From assembly GCA_021812985.1 (NCBI GenBank), contig JAKAMG010000007.1:1-64000 (forward strand): 64,000 bases of DNA, written 5' to 3'. The position numbers and the translations under genes are program-made. Of this stretch, positions 52,191-60,587 are shown piece after piece; positions within the stretch are counted from its first letter, which is position 1; each line of letters starts with the position of its first letter. The notes beneath the pieces are model-generated. The model had not been told where the DNA came from, searched no databases, and saw nothing but the letters and a program-made list of their open reading frames with translations. The DNA comes from Bacteroidota bacterium. GTDB taxonomy: Bacteria; Bacteroidota; Ignavibacteria; Kryptoniales; JAKASW01.

Positions 52191-54562
52191 TTGGAGGCCA
52201 TGAACATCCTTGAGAGCGAAATGCCGTTGGCGGCAATCGCACCGTTGAAGGAGACTATCGTGAAGCGTGCGTCGTTCGTGGTGCCGCCGGCAACAACCCC
52301 GAGTGTCAGCGTGTTGTCCGGACCAAGGTTCAAATCTGGGTACGATCTGTTGAGGTAAGGCTCCATCTGTTTGCTCATGGGCGGGTAGAATTTCATGGCG
52401 AGTTTATAGTCAAGAGTGCCGTCGAATCCGTGCCAGCCATCTAACCGGAAGTCGAATTGGGGACCGTACGCTACCATCCTGTTGAAGTAAACCCTACCGT
52501 CGTTAATATCTATTGTGAATGCGGCGTTCTTGAATCGGGCGGAGTCTCGGCCCTTCGCGCCGAGGAACGAATATAACTTGGTCAGAACCGAGTAATTCCT
52601 GAGGGATGCGTTAGAAATATTTATCCTGCCGCGCCCGCCAAGGCTTGCCAGATCAATCTTTCCTGAATCAGTCAGCACGCCATTCAACGTGAGCGTTCCC
52701 GAGCCCGTCCCGCCTGAGATTTCCTCCCGTCCGAGATACTTCTTGACCAACCTCCCGAAATTAGCCGTGTTGACCCGTGTCTTTATGCTGAAGGCGGTCT
52801 TGCTCGGTTGGCTGTAATCTGTCCAGCCCGAAACCGCAAAATCACCGACTGAGGAGGAATAGTTGAGCTGTTTGAGCTTCACAAAATAGTCAAGGAGCTG
52901 AAAGCTGGCGCTTACTCTCGTCAGGGAATCGGCCGGCATGATGAATCGCCCGGCCCTGAAGTTAACGCTGACGTTCGCCGTGGGAAGCCATGAGAGTAGT
53001 GCCCTTCCTATGTTGAGGTTCATGTGCGGAAGAAGTCCAATCGTGCTGAACGTACGCGAAACCACGTTTAGGTTGAGCGAAGGCATCGATGATCTTGAAC
53101 CAAGGAAGGCCGCCTGGTAGTCAGCGAAGGTTCCGGTCAGAACCATGTCGCTCGCGCCAAGTCTTAATAGAAGTTTGTTGAAAACTGCAAGGTTGTTCCT
53201 GAGCGTGATACTCCCGTCGCATTCGCCGGTGTAAAGCGTATCAATCCCTATTGGTATCCTTACGAGGGCATCAGCGAATGTAATTAAGCCCGTCGCGCTT
53301 ACCAGCTTTGAGCGGGAGTCGTAATTGAACCTGTACTTTGTATGTATCGAGCCTGAAAACTTGTCTACTTCCGGAAGGCCGAGGTTGTTTGCCAATCTGC
53401 CGAGATCGATGTCGGCAGAAATTGATGCCGTCGCCCGCTTTGGCGGGCTCATGCTTATATTTGCCGATGCAGAGTTCTGGCCCAGCATGGCCTTCGGGAG
53501 GGAAAGGGTGAAAGCGGAGGAATCGTTCCGGGCAAAATATGCGCACGCAAGATATTTCACGGATATTGAATCGCCGGAACGCAGTCCTGCGCGCAAATTG
53601 CTCAGCCAGAAGTTGAATTTCGCGTCGCTACTTGAAGCATGCTGGCTGAGTCTAAATTCTAAACCTACTTTTCCTTCCACTGTGTTTTTCACAACGACAT
53701 CGCGCAGAAATTCGGGCAGGAGATCGTACAGGCTCGCGGCGGAAGAATCTGTGTTGACCGTGTAAATCGAAATTGAAGGTGAGGGATAGAATGACAGCGC
53801 CACCGACGCACGGAGTTGAAGCCCGAACACGGATGCCTTTTCAGATTGGATCTGCACAACATCATGATGCTTGTCGTAGTCAAGCTTTGCAGAGATGTCG
53901 ATCCCATTTCCGTTGAAAATATCCGAATTGCCCCTCCAGAACTCGAACCGGTTGACTCTTAACTGGGAATCCAACAGGAGCTTGTTTTCCTCGACGACGG
54001 TCTTGATCCTTGACGTGAAATCCACGTTCACGAATCGCGTCGCGATCCCTTCTTGATCATCGTACCACACAATCGTTCCGTTGGATATCTCAAAGTTGGA
54101 AAGGAGGAGGCTGGACAGCGACCCGCTGACATCTCTCCGGTCCCGGTAAAAAGTATCGTTGAGGAGTCTGTAGAAGTTCGACCTGCCGCGTGAACTGCGT
54201 TCGATATAGAAGGTCGGAGAATAGAAGATGACGTTGTTGATTACCAGCCGGTTCTTTAGAAGGGGAAGGATCTTGGCGTCTATCACAACCGATTTGGCGT
54301 TGAGAATATAGGGGCTTGTGAATTTTCCCGAGGAGGGATTCGAAACCCGTAACCCGGTAATTTTAATGCCGATGGTCGGGAAGAAGGATAGCTCCACTCC
54401 TTCGGCCGATACGTCGCGATTCAAAAGTTCGCCAAGCTTTGGTATAACGAGCGCCGTGAGCCGGTCGCTCGAGAATATCACCTTGGAAAAGATGATGGCA
54501 AGCATGATCACAACGCCGAGTGTAAGTGACAGGTATTTGATTATGCTTCGGCTCTTTCTCAC
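52187..54562 (-). CDS. AsmA-like inner-membrane-anchored periplasmic protein
   Basis: About 791 residues of the AsmA/DUF748 type: one N-terminal membrane anchor (within the first 35 residues) followed by long repeats of beta structure, thought to form a lipid-conducting groove between the membranes. The GTG at 54562 is preferred: the -10 of a good promoter lies seven bases before it and the protein then starts MRKSRSIIK, a typical anchor. A longer frame from TTG 54598 exists but contains that promoter. Related proteins (YhdP, TamB) carry phospholipids to the outer membrane; that role is inferred. First gene of the minus-strand operon with rsmA and PAP2. Confidence 0.8.
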   Translation of the reverse strand: MRKSRSIIKYLSLTLGVVIMLAIIFSKVIFSSDRLTALVIPKLGELLNRDVSAEGVELSFFPTIGIKITGLRVSNPSSGKFTSPYILNAKSVVIDAKILPLLKNRLVINNVIFYSPTFYIERSSRGRSNFYRLLNDTFYRDRRDVSGSLSSLLLSNFEISNGTIVWYDDQEGIATRFVNVDFTSRIKTVVEENKLLLDSQLRVNRFEFWRGNSDIFNGNGIDISAKLDYDKHHDVVQIQSEKASVFGLQLRASVALSFYPSPSISIYTVNTDSSAASLYDLLPEFLRDVVVKNTVEGKVGLEFRLSQHASSSDAKFNFWLSNLRAGLRSGDSISVKYLACAYFARNDSSAFTLSLPKAMLGQNSASANISMSPPKRATASISADIDLGRLANNLGLPEVDKFSGSIHTKYRFNYDSRSKLVSATGLITFADALVRIPIGIDTLYTGECDGSITLRNNLAVFNKLLLRLGASDMVLTGTFADYQAAFLGSRSSMPSLNLNVVSRTFSTIGLLPHMNLNIGRALLSWLPTANVSVNFRAGRFIMPADSLTRVSASFQLLDYFVKLKQLNYSSSVGDFAVSGWTDYSQPSKTAFSIKTRVNTANFGRLVKKYLGREEISGGTGSGTLTLNGVLTDSGKIDLASLGGRGRINISNASLRNYSVLTKLYSFLGAKGRDSARFKNAAFTIDINDGRVYFNRMVAYGPQFDFRLDGWHGFDGTLDYKLAMKFYPPMSKQMEPYLNRSYPDLNLGPDNTLTLGVVAGGTTNDARFTIVSFNGAIAANGISLSRMFMASK

Positions 54563-54569
54563 AAATGAA

Positions 54570-54598
54570 AATATAGGTTTTATGAGGCCTATTATCAA
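54570..54598 (-). promoter_or_regulatory. Candidate promoter of the AsmA-rsmA-PAP2 operon, leaderless
   Basis: On the minus strand, TTGATA (54598-54593), 17 bases, TATATT (54575-54570), then seven bases to GTG at 54562. No ribosome binding site lies in between. Confidence 0.5.
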
Positions 54599-54637
54599 TT
54601 TGTGTCACGTTCCAACGGAGAAGCATCAACCGTGCCA

Positions 54638-54666
54638 TTGGAATAATTTCATTCCAAAGCTATTTT
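54638..54666 (+). promoter_or_regulatory. Candidate promoter of tmk, leaderless, with an overlapping inverted repeat
   Basis: TTGGAA (54638-54643), 17 bases, TATTTT (54661-54666), six bases, then the GTG start at 54673. The perfect inverted repeat TTGGAAT-6-ATTCCAA (54638-54657) covers the -35 and spacer and could be an operator. Confidence 0.5.
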
Positions 54667-54672
54667 AGATTT

Positions 54673-55314
54673 GTGCTGATAACATTTGAAGGGATTGACG
54701 GGTCGGGGAAGACGACCCAGGCAGAGCTGCTTTCAAGACGACTCGCTCAGGAGGGGATAACGAGTGAAGTTGTGCGTGAACCGGGCGGTACTAAGCTCGG
54801 TGAAGGAGTGCGCGAACTCCTCCTGCACAGGACTGATTTGCATATCAATCCGGTTGCTGAGTTTCTGCTCTTCAGCGCCAGTCGCGCTCAACTGGTTACG
54901 GAAAAAGTCTTGCCGGCCTTGAAGGATGGAAAGACCGTAATACTCGACAGGTACTTTTATTCTTCTATAGCTTACCAGGGATTTGGCAGGGGCATACCGA
55001 CACGCGATATAGAGACGATCAGCCGGTTCGCGACGGGCGGCCTACTGCCGGAGGTAGTTTTCCTCGTGGAGCTCGACCTTGAGACAGCACTCGAAAGGAG
55101 AAGACTCGCCGGTCGGACCAACGATAGGATGGAGGGAGCTGAACTCGAATTCTTTCGTGGAGTGATAAAAGGCTTTTCGGAATGCGCCCAAAATGAACCT
55201 AAACGCTTCGTGATCGTCGATGGGACAGAACCCCCAGAGAAGATTTCCGATCTGATTTTCGAAGAAACTATTGGCAGAATAAAAAAAGTGGCGGAGGAAA
55301 GAAATGCGCCGTAG
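54673..55314 (+). CDS. tmk: Thymidylate kinase
   Basis: A 213-residue dTMP kinase. P-loop GIDGSGKTT (residues 7-15), the DR(Y/S) motif DRYFYSS (about 95-101) and the lid RRRLAGRTNDRME (about 141-153). It phosphorylates dTMP to dTDP for DNA synthesis. The start is GTG at 54673; no Shine-Dalgarno sequence is visible and the promoter leaves no leader. Its end overlaps the next gene by 11 bases. Confidence 0.92.
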   Translation: MLITFEGIDGSGKTTQAELLSRRLAQEGITSEVVREPGGTKLGEGVRELLLHRTDLHINPVAEFLLFSASRAQLVTEKVLPALKDGKTVILDRYFYSSIAYQGFGRGIPTRDIETISRFATGGLLPEVVFLVELDLETALERRRLAGRTNDRMEGAELEFFRGVIKGFSECAQNEPKRFVIVDGTEPPEKISDLIFEETIGRIKKVAEERNAP

Positions 55315-56953
55315 GTTTTTTACTATAATTGCCGTTCTCGCAATCGGGGCCAGCCTCGGTTTTGTCGTAATCCAGAACAGCGACACCTTTTTCGAGGTAA
55401 AGCGCGGCATCGATTTGTTCGGTACGGTCTACAAGGATGTCGCCGAGAATTACGTGGATCCCGTATCTCCCCAAATGCTTATGCGAAAGGGGATCGACGC
55501 GATGCTCGCCTCTCTCGATCCGTACACAGTCTACATGGACAAGGATAACAGCGGGGAGATAGACCTCCTGACCAGCGGCAAGTACGGCGGAATAGGCGTT
55601 TCGATAGGCACCGCGAACGGGAAGGTGATAATAACCGGCGTAATAGACGGTTACAGCGCTCAGAGGCAAGGGCTTCGGATCGGCGACCAGATTCTGAAGA
55701 TAGACACGACCGACGTAAGCTCGCTAAAGCTGGATGGGGTAAGTAACTTGGTACGGGGGGAGCCCGGCACGCAGGTCAAACTTACAATCAAGCGGGAAGG
55801 GGACGAGAAGCCCTTCGAGGTCATGCTGGTACGATCGGAAATCAGGGTAAAGTCGGTCTCCTACTACGGAATTCTTGACTCAAACATCGGCTTCATTAAG
55901 CTAGACCAGTTCTCACGAGGTTCCGACCAGGAAGTAAGGAACGCGCTTACGGATCTGATGGCGCGAACCAAGCTTAGAGGGCTGATACTTGATTTGAGGA
56001 ACAACCCGGGCGGTCTCCTGGAGGCTGCCGTCAATATTGCAGAGCTCTTCGTCCCGAAGGGAAGCGTCATTGTCATGACGAAGGGGAGAGATCCATCGTC
56101 AGACAGGAAATATGTTTCAGATCAGGACCCGATCGCCCCGAACGTCCCACTGGCCGTACTTGTGAACGGCAATACCGCCAGCGCCAGCGAGATCGTTTCC
56201 GGCGCCCTGCAGGATCTCGATAGGGGGGTAGTTGTGGGCACGAACACATTCGGAAAGGGATTAGTACAAACAATTCTTCCGCTCGACTATAATGCGCAGC
56301 TGAAGATTACGACGGCGCGCTATTACACCCCAAGCGGCCGTTGCATACAGAAGATTAACTACGACCGGCGGCGGGACGGCGAGAGCGCTATAATTCCAGA
56401 TAGCCTGAGGAAGGAATTCAGAACGGCGGACGGAAGAGGCGTCTACGAGGCGGGCGGCATCACGCCGGATTCGATCGTGGTCGGTGAACATCATTCGAAT
56501 TTTGTCCTGCAGCTGATGAGAGGTGGCTACTTCTTTAACTATGCCACAGATTTCCGTTCGAAGCATGACTCTATCCCAGCCCACTTCACAGCAGGCAAGG
56601 AGGTGCTTGAAGACTTCAGGGACTACGCCAACAAGAACGGATTCACTTACATATCCCGGCTGAGTCAGCTTATGGATGACGCTGAACAGATAGCGTCGAG
56701 CTCGAACTACGCTCCTTCCGTCCAGAAGGATGTTCACGACCTTGCGGATAAGATTGCCACCGAGGAGCGCGGTCTGTTCGAGAAGCACTCAGAAGAAATT
56801 TCACAGCTATTGACCGCCGAGATAGAGGGACGTTTCGGTGGAGACTCGGCGCAGGTGAGAGCCGCACTCCGCTACGACAACCAGGCAAAAGTGGCTAGGG
56901 CGATGCTTGAAGACTCCCCGCTGTATCTGAGGGTGCTCGGTCTGGCTCATTGA
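55304..56953 (+). CDS. S41 family C-terminal processing protease (CtpA/Prc type)
   Basis: A 549-residue protease. The N-terminal membrane anchor or signal (about 5-24) is followed by a PDZ domain (about 95-175) and the S41 catalytic core with Ser293 in TASASE and Lys318 in FGKG, 25 residues apart as in Prc and D1 processing protease. GGAGG six bases before ATG 55304 fixes the start. It should act in the periplasm on C-terminal ends of exported proteins. A C-terminal region of about 130 helical residues is of unknown role. Confidence 0.9.
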   Translation: MRRRFFTIIAVLAIGASLGFVVIQNSDTFFEVKRGIDLFGTVYKDVAENYVDPVSPQMLMRKGIDAMLASLDPYTVYMDKDNSGEIDLLTSGKYGGIGVSIGTANGKVIITGVIDGYSAQRQGLRIGDQILKIDTTDVSSLKLDGVSNLVRGEPGTQVKLTIKREGDEKPFEVMLVRSEIRVKSVSYYGILDSNIGFIKLDQFSRGSDQEVRNALTDLMARTKLRGLILDLRNNPGGLLEAAVNIAELFVPKGSVIVMTKGRDPSSDRKYVSDQDPIAPNVPLAVLVNGNTASASEIVSGALQDLDRGVVVGTNTFGKGLVQTILPLDYNAQLKITTARYYTPSGRCIQKINYDRRRDGESAIIPDSLRKEFRTADGRGVYEAGGITPDSIVVGEHHSNFVLQLMRGGYFFNYATDFRSKHDSIPAHFTAGKEVLEDFRDYANKNGFTYISRLSQLMDDAEQIASSSNYAPSVQKDVHDLADKIATEERGLFEKHSEEISQLLTAEIEGRFGGDSAQVRAALRYDNQAKVARAMLEDSPLYLRVLGLAH

Positions 56954-56978
56954 TTATCCCTGCAGTATCGGTTAAATT
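56950..56978 (+). promoter_or_regulatory. Candidate promoter of citrate synthase
   Basis: TTGATT (56950-56955), 17 bases, TAAATT (56973-56978); transcription near 56985, leader of about 23 bases with an AAGGA. The -35 overlaps the stop codon of the protease gene. Confidence 0.5.
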
Positions 56979-56992
56979 TGATGCAATCAAAT
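56976..56992. promoter_or_regulatory. Inverted repeat over the citrate synthase transcription start
   Basis: ATTTGAT-GCA-ATCAAAT is a perfect 7-bp inverted repeat that begins inside the -10 box and spans the predicted start of transcription. This is a classical position for a repressor to sit. The regulator is not known. Confidence 0.45.
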
Positions 56993-57007
56993 AAGGATTC
57001 GATTTAA

Positions 57008-58153
57008 ATGTCTAACGCACCAACTGACACACAGTCTTCATTTTCAAAAGGACTCGATGGTATTGTAGCAGGACAATCGTCGATTTGCTTTATCGATGGA
57101 CACAAGGGTGAACTTGTATATCGTGGCATAAACATAGATGAACTCGCGGTCAATGCCAGCTTTGAAGAGGTCGTTTATCTCCTATGGCACGGCTCGCTGC
57201 CTAAGAAGGAAGAGCTGATAAAGCTTCAAAAGGATCTCTCGGCTAACAGGAGTCTGCCCGAACAGGTGATTGCGTTCCTGAAATCGGTGCCGAAGAACTC
57301 CAATCCCATGGACGTTCTGCGCACGGCAGTCTCTCTGCTTGGCCTCTATGACGAAGAGGCTGGGGATAACTCGTTGGAGGCAAACTGGCGGAAAGCTCTC
57401 CGCCTCGTCGCGAAGTTCCCAACAATCGTCGCCAACTTTCAGACTCTCAGGACGAGCGGGGATTACATAAGGCCCGATCAGTCCTTGGGGCACTCTGCTA
57501 ACTTTCTATACATGATAAACGGCGTCGAGCCGGGCGAGATGGCTTCCAGAACATTTGACTGCGCGCTGGTTCTCCACGCCGATCACGAGTTCAACGCATC
57601 GACTTTTTCTGCGAGGGTCACGGCGGCCACGCTCTCGGACATTTATTCCGCGATGACTTCGGCGGTGGGGACTTTGAAGGGGTCTCTGCACGGCGGCGCA
57701 AACGAGAACGTGATGCAGATGCTCCTTGAGATAAAGACGCTTAACAACGTGGATGCTTATTTGCAGAAGCTATTCGCCGCGAAGAAGAAAGTTCCGGGTT
57801 TTGGCCACAGGGTGTACAGGGTCGAAGATCCGAGAGCCAAACACCTCAGGCAATTCTCGAAGAAGCTGGGGGAGACCATCGGAAACCTGAAATGGTTTGA
57901 GATGTCGGAGAAGATTGAAGAGTTCGTGAAGAGGGAAAAGTCGCTCGTTCCGAACGTCGATTTCTATTCCGCCTCTACCTACCATTACCTCGGGATACCG
58001 ACTGACCTATTTACGCCAATCTTTGCCGTGAGCAGAATCGCAGGCTGGACGGCGCATGTCATGGAACAGTATTCGGACAACAGGCTGATAAGGCCGGTTT
58101 CAGAGTACGTCGGCCCTTCGGAAATCCACTATGTATCGATAGAGAAAAGGTAA
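57008..58153 (+). CDS. gltA: Citrate synthase
   Basis: A 381-residue citrate synthase, joining acetyl-CoA and oxaloacetate. Catalytic residues are His228 (in LHGGANE), His267 (in GFGHRVYR) and Asp318 (in VPNVDFYS). Length and the short N-terminus place it with the compact, dimeric type II-like/2-methylcitrate synthase-like group; a methylcitrate role cannot be excluded, but icd downstream and acn nearby favour the TCA cycle. Own promoter with an operator-like repeat. Confidence 0.92.
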   Translation: MSNAPTDTQSSFSKGLDGIVAGQSSICFIDGHKGELVYRGINIDELAVNASFEEVVYLLWHGSLPKKEELIKLQKDLSANRSLPEQVIAFLKSVPKNSNPMDVLRTAVSLLGLYDEEAGDNSLEANWRKALRLVAKFPTIVANFQTLRTSGDYIRPDQSLGHSANFLYMINGVEPGEMASRTFDCALVLHADHEFNASTFSARVTAATLSDIYSAMTSAVGTLKGSLHGGANENVMQMLLEIKTLNNVDAYLQKLFAAKKKVPGFGHRVYRVEDPRAKHLRQFSKKLGETIGNLKWFEMSEKIEEFVKREKSLVPNVDFYSASTYHYLGIPTDLFTPIFAVSRIAGWTAHVMEQYSDNRLIRPVSEYVGPSEIHYVSIEKR

Positions 58154-58252
58154 CGTCAGGGTCCGATTTTCAGGTTGGCAACAAACTCCCAAATAACGTC
58201 TACGGCGGAAGGGGCCTTTTGAGCATCTTCCGCTTCAGTTTTTTCAGATAAC

Positions 58253-58696
58253 ATGCACAAGGATATCTGTCCGTTCTGCAGAATAGTGGCCGGGGAGGCG
58301 AGCGCCGAAATATTGTATGAAAGCGACTCTACCATCTCGTTCCTAGATATCAATCCGATCAATTACGGTCACGCCTTAGTGGTGTCAAAGGGACACTTCA
58401 GGGATTTCAGCGATCTCCCTGATGATGTTCTCTTGGACGCGACGCGGTCTCTCAAGGTTGTGTCAAGGGCAATTCTTGAGTCGATCCGTCCCGCGGGTTT
58501 CAATATTTTTAACAACAACGGGGCAGCCGCGGGGCAATCAGTTTTCCATTTCCATATTCACATCGCTCCCCGTTTCGAGGGAGATGGCATGAAGATAAGA
58601 CCGCAGTTGAAAATTTATGAATCCCCTGAGCACATGTCAGAATACGCGAAGGTCATTCGCGAAAAGATAAAAGTGAACGATAAATCAGGAGAATGA
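58253..58696 (+). CDS. HIT-family nucleotide hydrolase/transferase
   Basis: A 147-residue HIT protein. The histidine triad HFHIHI near residues 99-104 is complete, and an N-terminal CPFCRI with a further residue pattern resembles the zinc-binding form of HIT proteins. Such enzymes hydrolyse adenosine phosphoramidates such as AMP-NH2. No ribosome binding site is evident; 99 bases separate it from gltA, and its stop overlaps a candidate start of icd. Confidence 0.85.
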   Translation: MHKDICPFCRIVAGEASAEILYESDSTISFLDINPINYGHALVVSKGHFRDFSDLPDDVLLDATRSLKVVSRAILESIRPAGFNIFNNNGAAAGQSVFHFHIHIAPRFEGDGMKIRPQLKIYESPEHMSEYAKVIREKIKVNDKSGE

Positions 58697-58698
58697 AA

Positions 58699-59955
58699 AT
58701 GAATCCTTACGAAAGGCTGACACCTCCCGCAAAAGGGGAAAAGATTAAAGCCGTGGACGGGAAGCTTGTTGTTCCCGATAACCCAATAATACCTTTCATA
58801 GAAGGTGATGGCACAGGGCCGGATATCTGGCATGCGAGCAAGCTCGTTTTCGACGCGGCAGTCCAAAAAGCTTATGGCGGGAAGAGGAGCATAGAGTGGT
58901 TCGAAGTCTACGCGGGCGAAAAGGCGAACAAGGTTTACGGGAGGGACGTGTGGCTCCCCGATGATACGCTCAAGGCGATCAATGAATACATCGTTGCGAT
59001 AAAGGGTCCGCTGACCACTCCGGTCGGAGGCGGGATAAGGTCGTTGAACGTCGCGTTAAGGCAGATGCTCGATCTATACGTTTGCCTCCGGCCTGTCAGG
59101 TATTTCAGCGGGGTACCTTCTCCAGTGAAACATCCTGAGCTGATCGACATGGTGATTTTCAGAGAGAACACGGAAGACATATATGCCGGCATCGAATGGC
59201 GCGCGGGAACTGCCGAGGCAAAGAAAATCGTCAGCTGGCTGATCAACGAAATGGGAGTCAAGAAGGTGAGATTCCCTGAATCGTCAAGCATAGGCATCAA
59301 GCCCGTCTCGGAAGAGGGGACGAAGCGACTCGTTCGTGCCGCGATAAAATACGCGCTGGAGAGAAAAAGGAAGAGCGTCACGATCGTCCACAAAGGGAAC
59401 ATCATGAAGTACACTGAAGGCGGCTTCAGAGACTGGGGTTACGAAGTGGCGAAGTCGGAATTTCGGGACAGTGTTGTTACCTGGGATGAGGTCCAGCAGG
59501 GAGCCAAGGCAGACGGCAAGCTCCTGATAAAGGATGCGATCGCCGATGCGTTCCTCCAGCAGATACTGACCAGGCCCGCCGAGTACGACGTCATCGCGAC
59601 TCTAAATCTGAACGGAGATTATATTTCCGATGCGCTTGCCGCTCAGGTCGGCGGAATTGGAATAGCCCCCGGCGCGAACATCAACTACGCTAACGGGTAC
59701 GCTGTATTCGAAGCGACGCATGGCACAGCTCCAAAGTACGCCAACCAGGACAAAGTCAATCCAGGTTCAGTCATACTGAGCGGTGTACTCATGTTTGAAT
59801 ACCTCGGTTGGAACGAGGTCGCGGACATGATCGTCGGAGGAATCGAGAAGGCTATCGGCTCGAAGGTCGTCACGTACGACTTCGCTCGGCTAATGGACGG
59901 CGCTAAGGAGGTCAAAACCTCCGAGTTCGGCTCGGCAATCGTGAAAAACATGTAA
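58699..59955 (+). CDS. icd: NADP-type isocitrate dehydrogenase
   Basis: About 418 residues, oxidising isocitrate to 2-oxoglutarate. The isocitrate-binding stretch [33 protein letters not shown], and the NADP-binding [16 protein letters not shown] region agree with E. coli-type Icd. ATG 58699 is seven bases from GGAG; an ATG at 58693 is only one base from it. The chain starts within four bases of the HIT stop. A terminator follows at 59995. Confidence 0.93.
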   Translation: MNPYERLTPPAKGEKIKAVDGKLVVPDNPIIPFIEGDGTGPDIWHASKLVFDAAVQKAYGGKRSIEWFEVYAGEKANKVYGRDVWLPDDTLKAINEYIVAIKGPLTTPVGGGIRSLNVALRQMLDLYVCLRPVRYFSGVPSPVKHPELIDMVIFRENTEDIYAGIEWRAGTAEAKKIVSWLINEMGVKKVRFPESSSIGIKPVSEEGTKRLVRAAIKYALERKRKSVTIVHKGNIMKYTEGGFRDWGYEVAKSEFRDSVVTWDEVQQGAKADGKLLIKDAIADAFLQQILTRPAEYDVIATLNLNGDYISDALAAQVGGIGIAPGANINYANGYAVFEATHGTAPKYANQDKVNPGSVILSGVLMFEYLGWNEVADMIVGGIEKAIGSKVVTYDFARLMDGAKEVKTSEFGSAIVKNM

Positions 59956-59994
59956 TTCGGCCGGTTGCGACGTAATACGGTAAGGAACCCACAG

Positions 59995-60021
59995 GGCGGC
60001 GGAAGCCGCCTTTTTTATTTT
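59995..60021 (+). terminator. Rho-independent terminator after icd
   Basis: GGCGGC (59995-60000), loop GGAA, GCCGCC (60005-60010) and a run TTTTTTATTTTT. Confidence 0.88.
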
Positions 60022-60026
60022 TGCGC

Positions 60027-60055
60027 TTGACAAATCGGTTTTAGTATTTTAACTT
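60027..60055 (+). promoter_or_regulatory. Promoter of the Lrp-type regulator and glnA
   Basis: Perfect -35 TTGACA (60027-60032), 17 bases, TAACTT (60050-60055). Start of transcription near 60062, leader of about 37 bases holding the palindrome at 60069. Confidence 0.6.
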
Positions 60056-60068
60056 ATTGCCATGAATT

Positions 60069-60080
60069 ACTTAATTAAGT
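60069..60080. promoter_or_regulatory. 12-bp perfect palindrome in the leader of the Lrp-type gene
   Basis: ACTTAATTAAGT is its own reverse complement. It lies between the predicted start of transcription and the regulator's ATG, so it is a likely site of autoregulation by the Lrp-type protein. AT-rich palindromes of this size fit Lrp-family operators, but the binding is inferred. Confidence 0.45.
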
Positions 60081-60098
60081 TAAACTTAGGACGGCGAC

Positions 60099-60572
60099 AT
60101 GTTAATTGCTGAAAAGAAGCTCGACCCCATCGATCACAGGCTTCTGGAGATACTGCAGAAAAACGCCAGGACTAAACTTAACGAGATGGCGCAGCAGCTT
60201 GGACTCACCATCCCGACTATATCGGAGCGAATTCAGAAACTCGAGGAAAGGGGATTTATAAAGGGGTACACCGCCATACTGGATGCGAAGCGTCTGGGCA
60301 AAGACATTACGGCCTTTATAACGGTGTCGATTGATTCAAGTAAGCACTATCAGATGTTCATGGAGAGGGCGAGGGAAACCGAGGAGATACTCGAATGTCA
60401 TTCCGTGACAGGGGAAGGGTCTCATCTCCTGAAGGTGCGCGCTGAAAATACCAATGCCCTGGAAAAACTCCTGTCGAGGATTCAGTCCTGGCCTGGAGTG
60501 CTCAGCACGAAGACTAGCGTCGTCCTTTCTACGATTAAAGAGTCTACAATTTTGAAAACGCAACATAATTAA
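60099..60572 (+). CDS. Lrp/AsnC-family transcriptional regulator
   Basis: A 157-residue regulator. The N-terminal helix-turn-helix (residues about 22-55, NEMAQQLGLTIPTISERIQ) is followed by an Lrp-type ligand-binding (RAM) domain (about 70-150). These proteins form octamers and respond to amino acids. Glutamine synthetase starts 15 bases downstream, so it probably controls glnA along with itself, perhaps in response to glutamine or glutamate. Confidence 0.9.
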   Translation: MLIAEKKLDPIDHRLLEILQKNARTKLNEMAQQLGLTIPTISERIQKLEERGFIKGYTAILDAKRLGKDITAFITVSIDSSKHYQMFMERARETEEILECHSVTGEGSHLLKVRAENTNALEKLLSRIQSWPGVLSTKTSVVLSTIKESTILKTQHN

Positions 60573-60587
60573 TTCGAGGAGAAACAA

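Noticed and set aside
58205-58244. Stem GCGGAAG/CTTCCGC with a T-run as a terminator after gltA
   Set aside because: The loop is 15 bases and the T-run is interrupted; too weak to claim, and the downstream genes probably depend on read-through.
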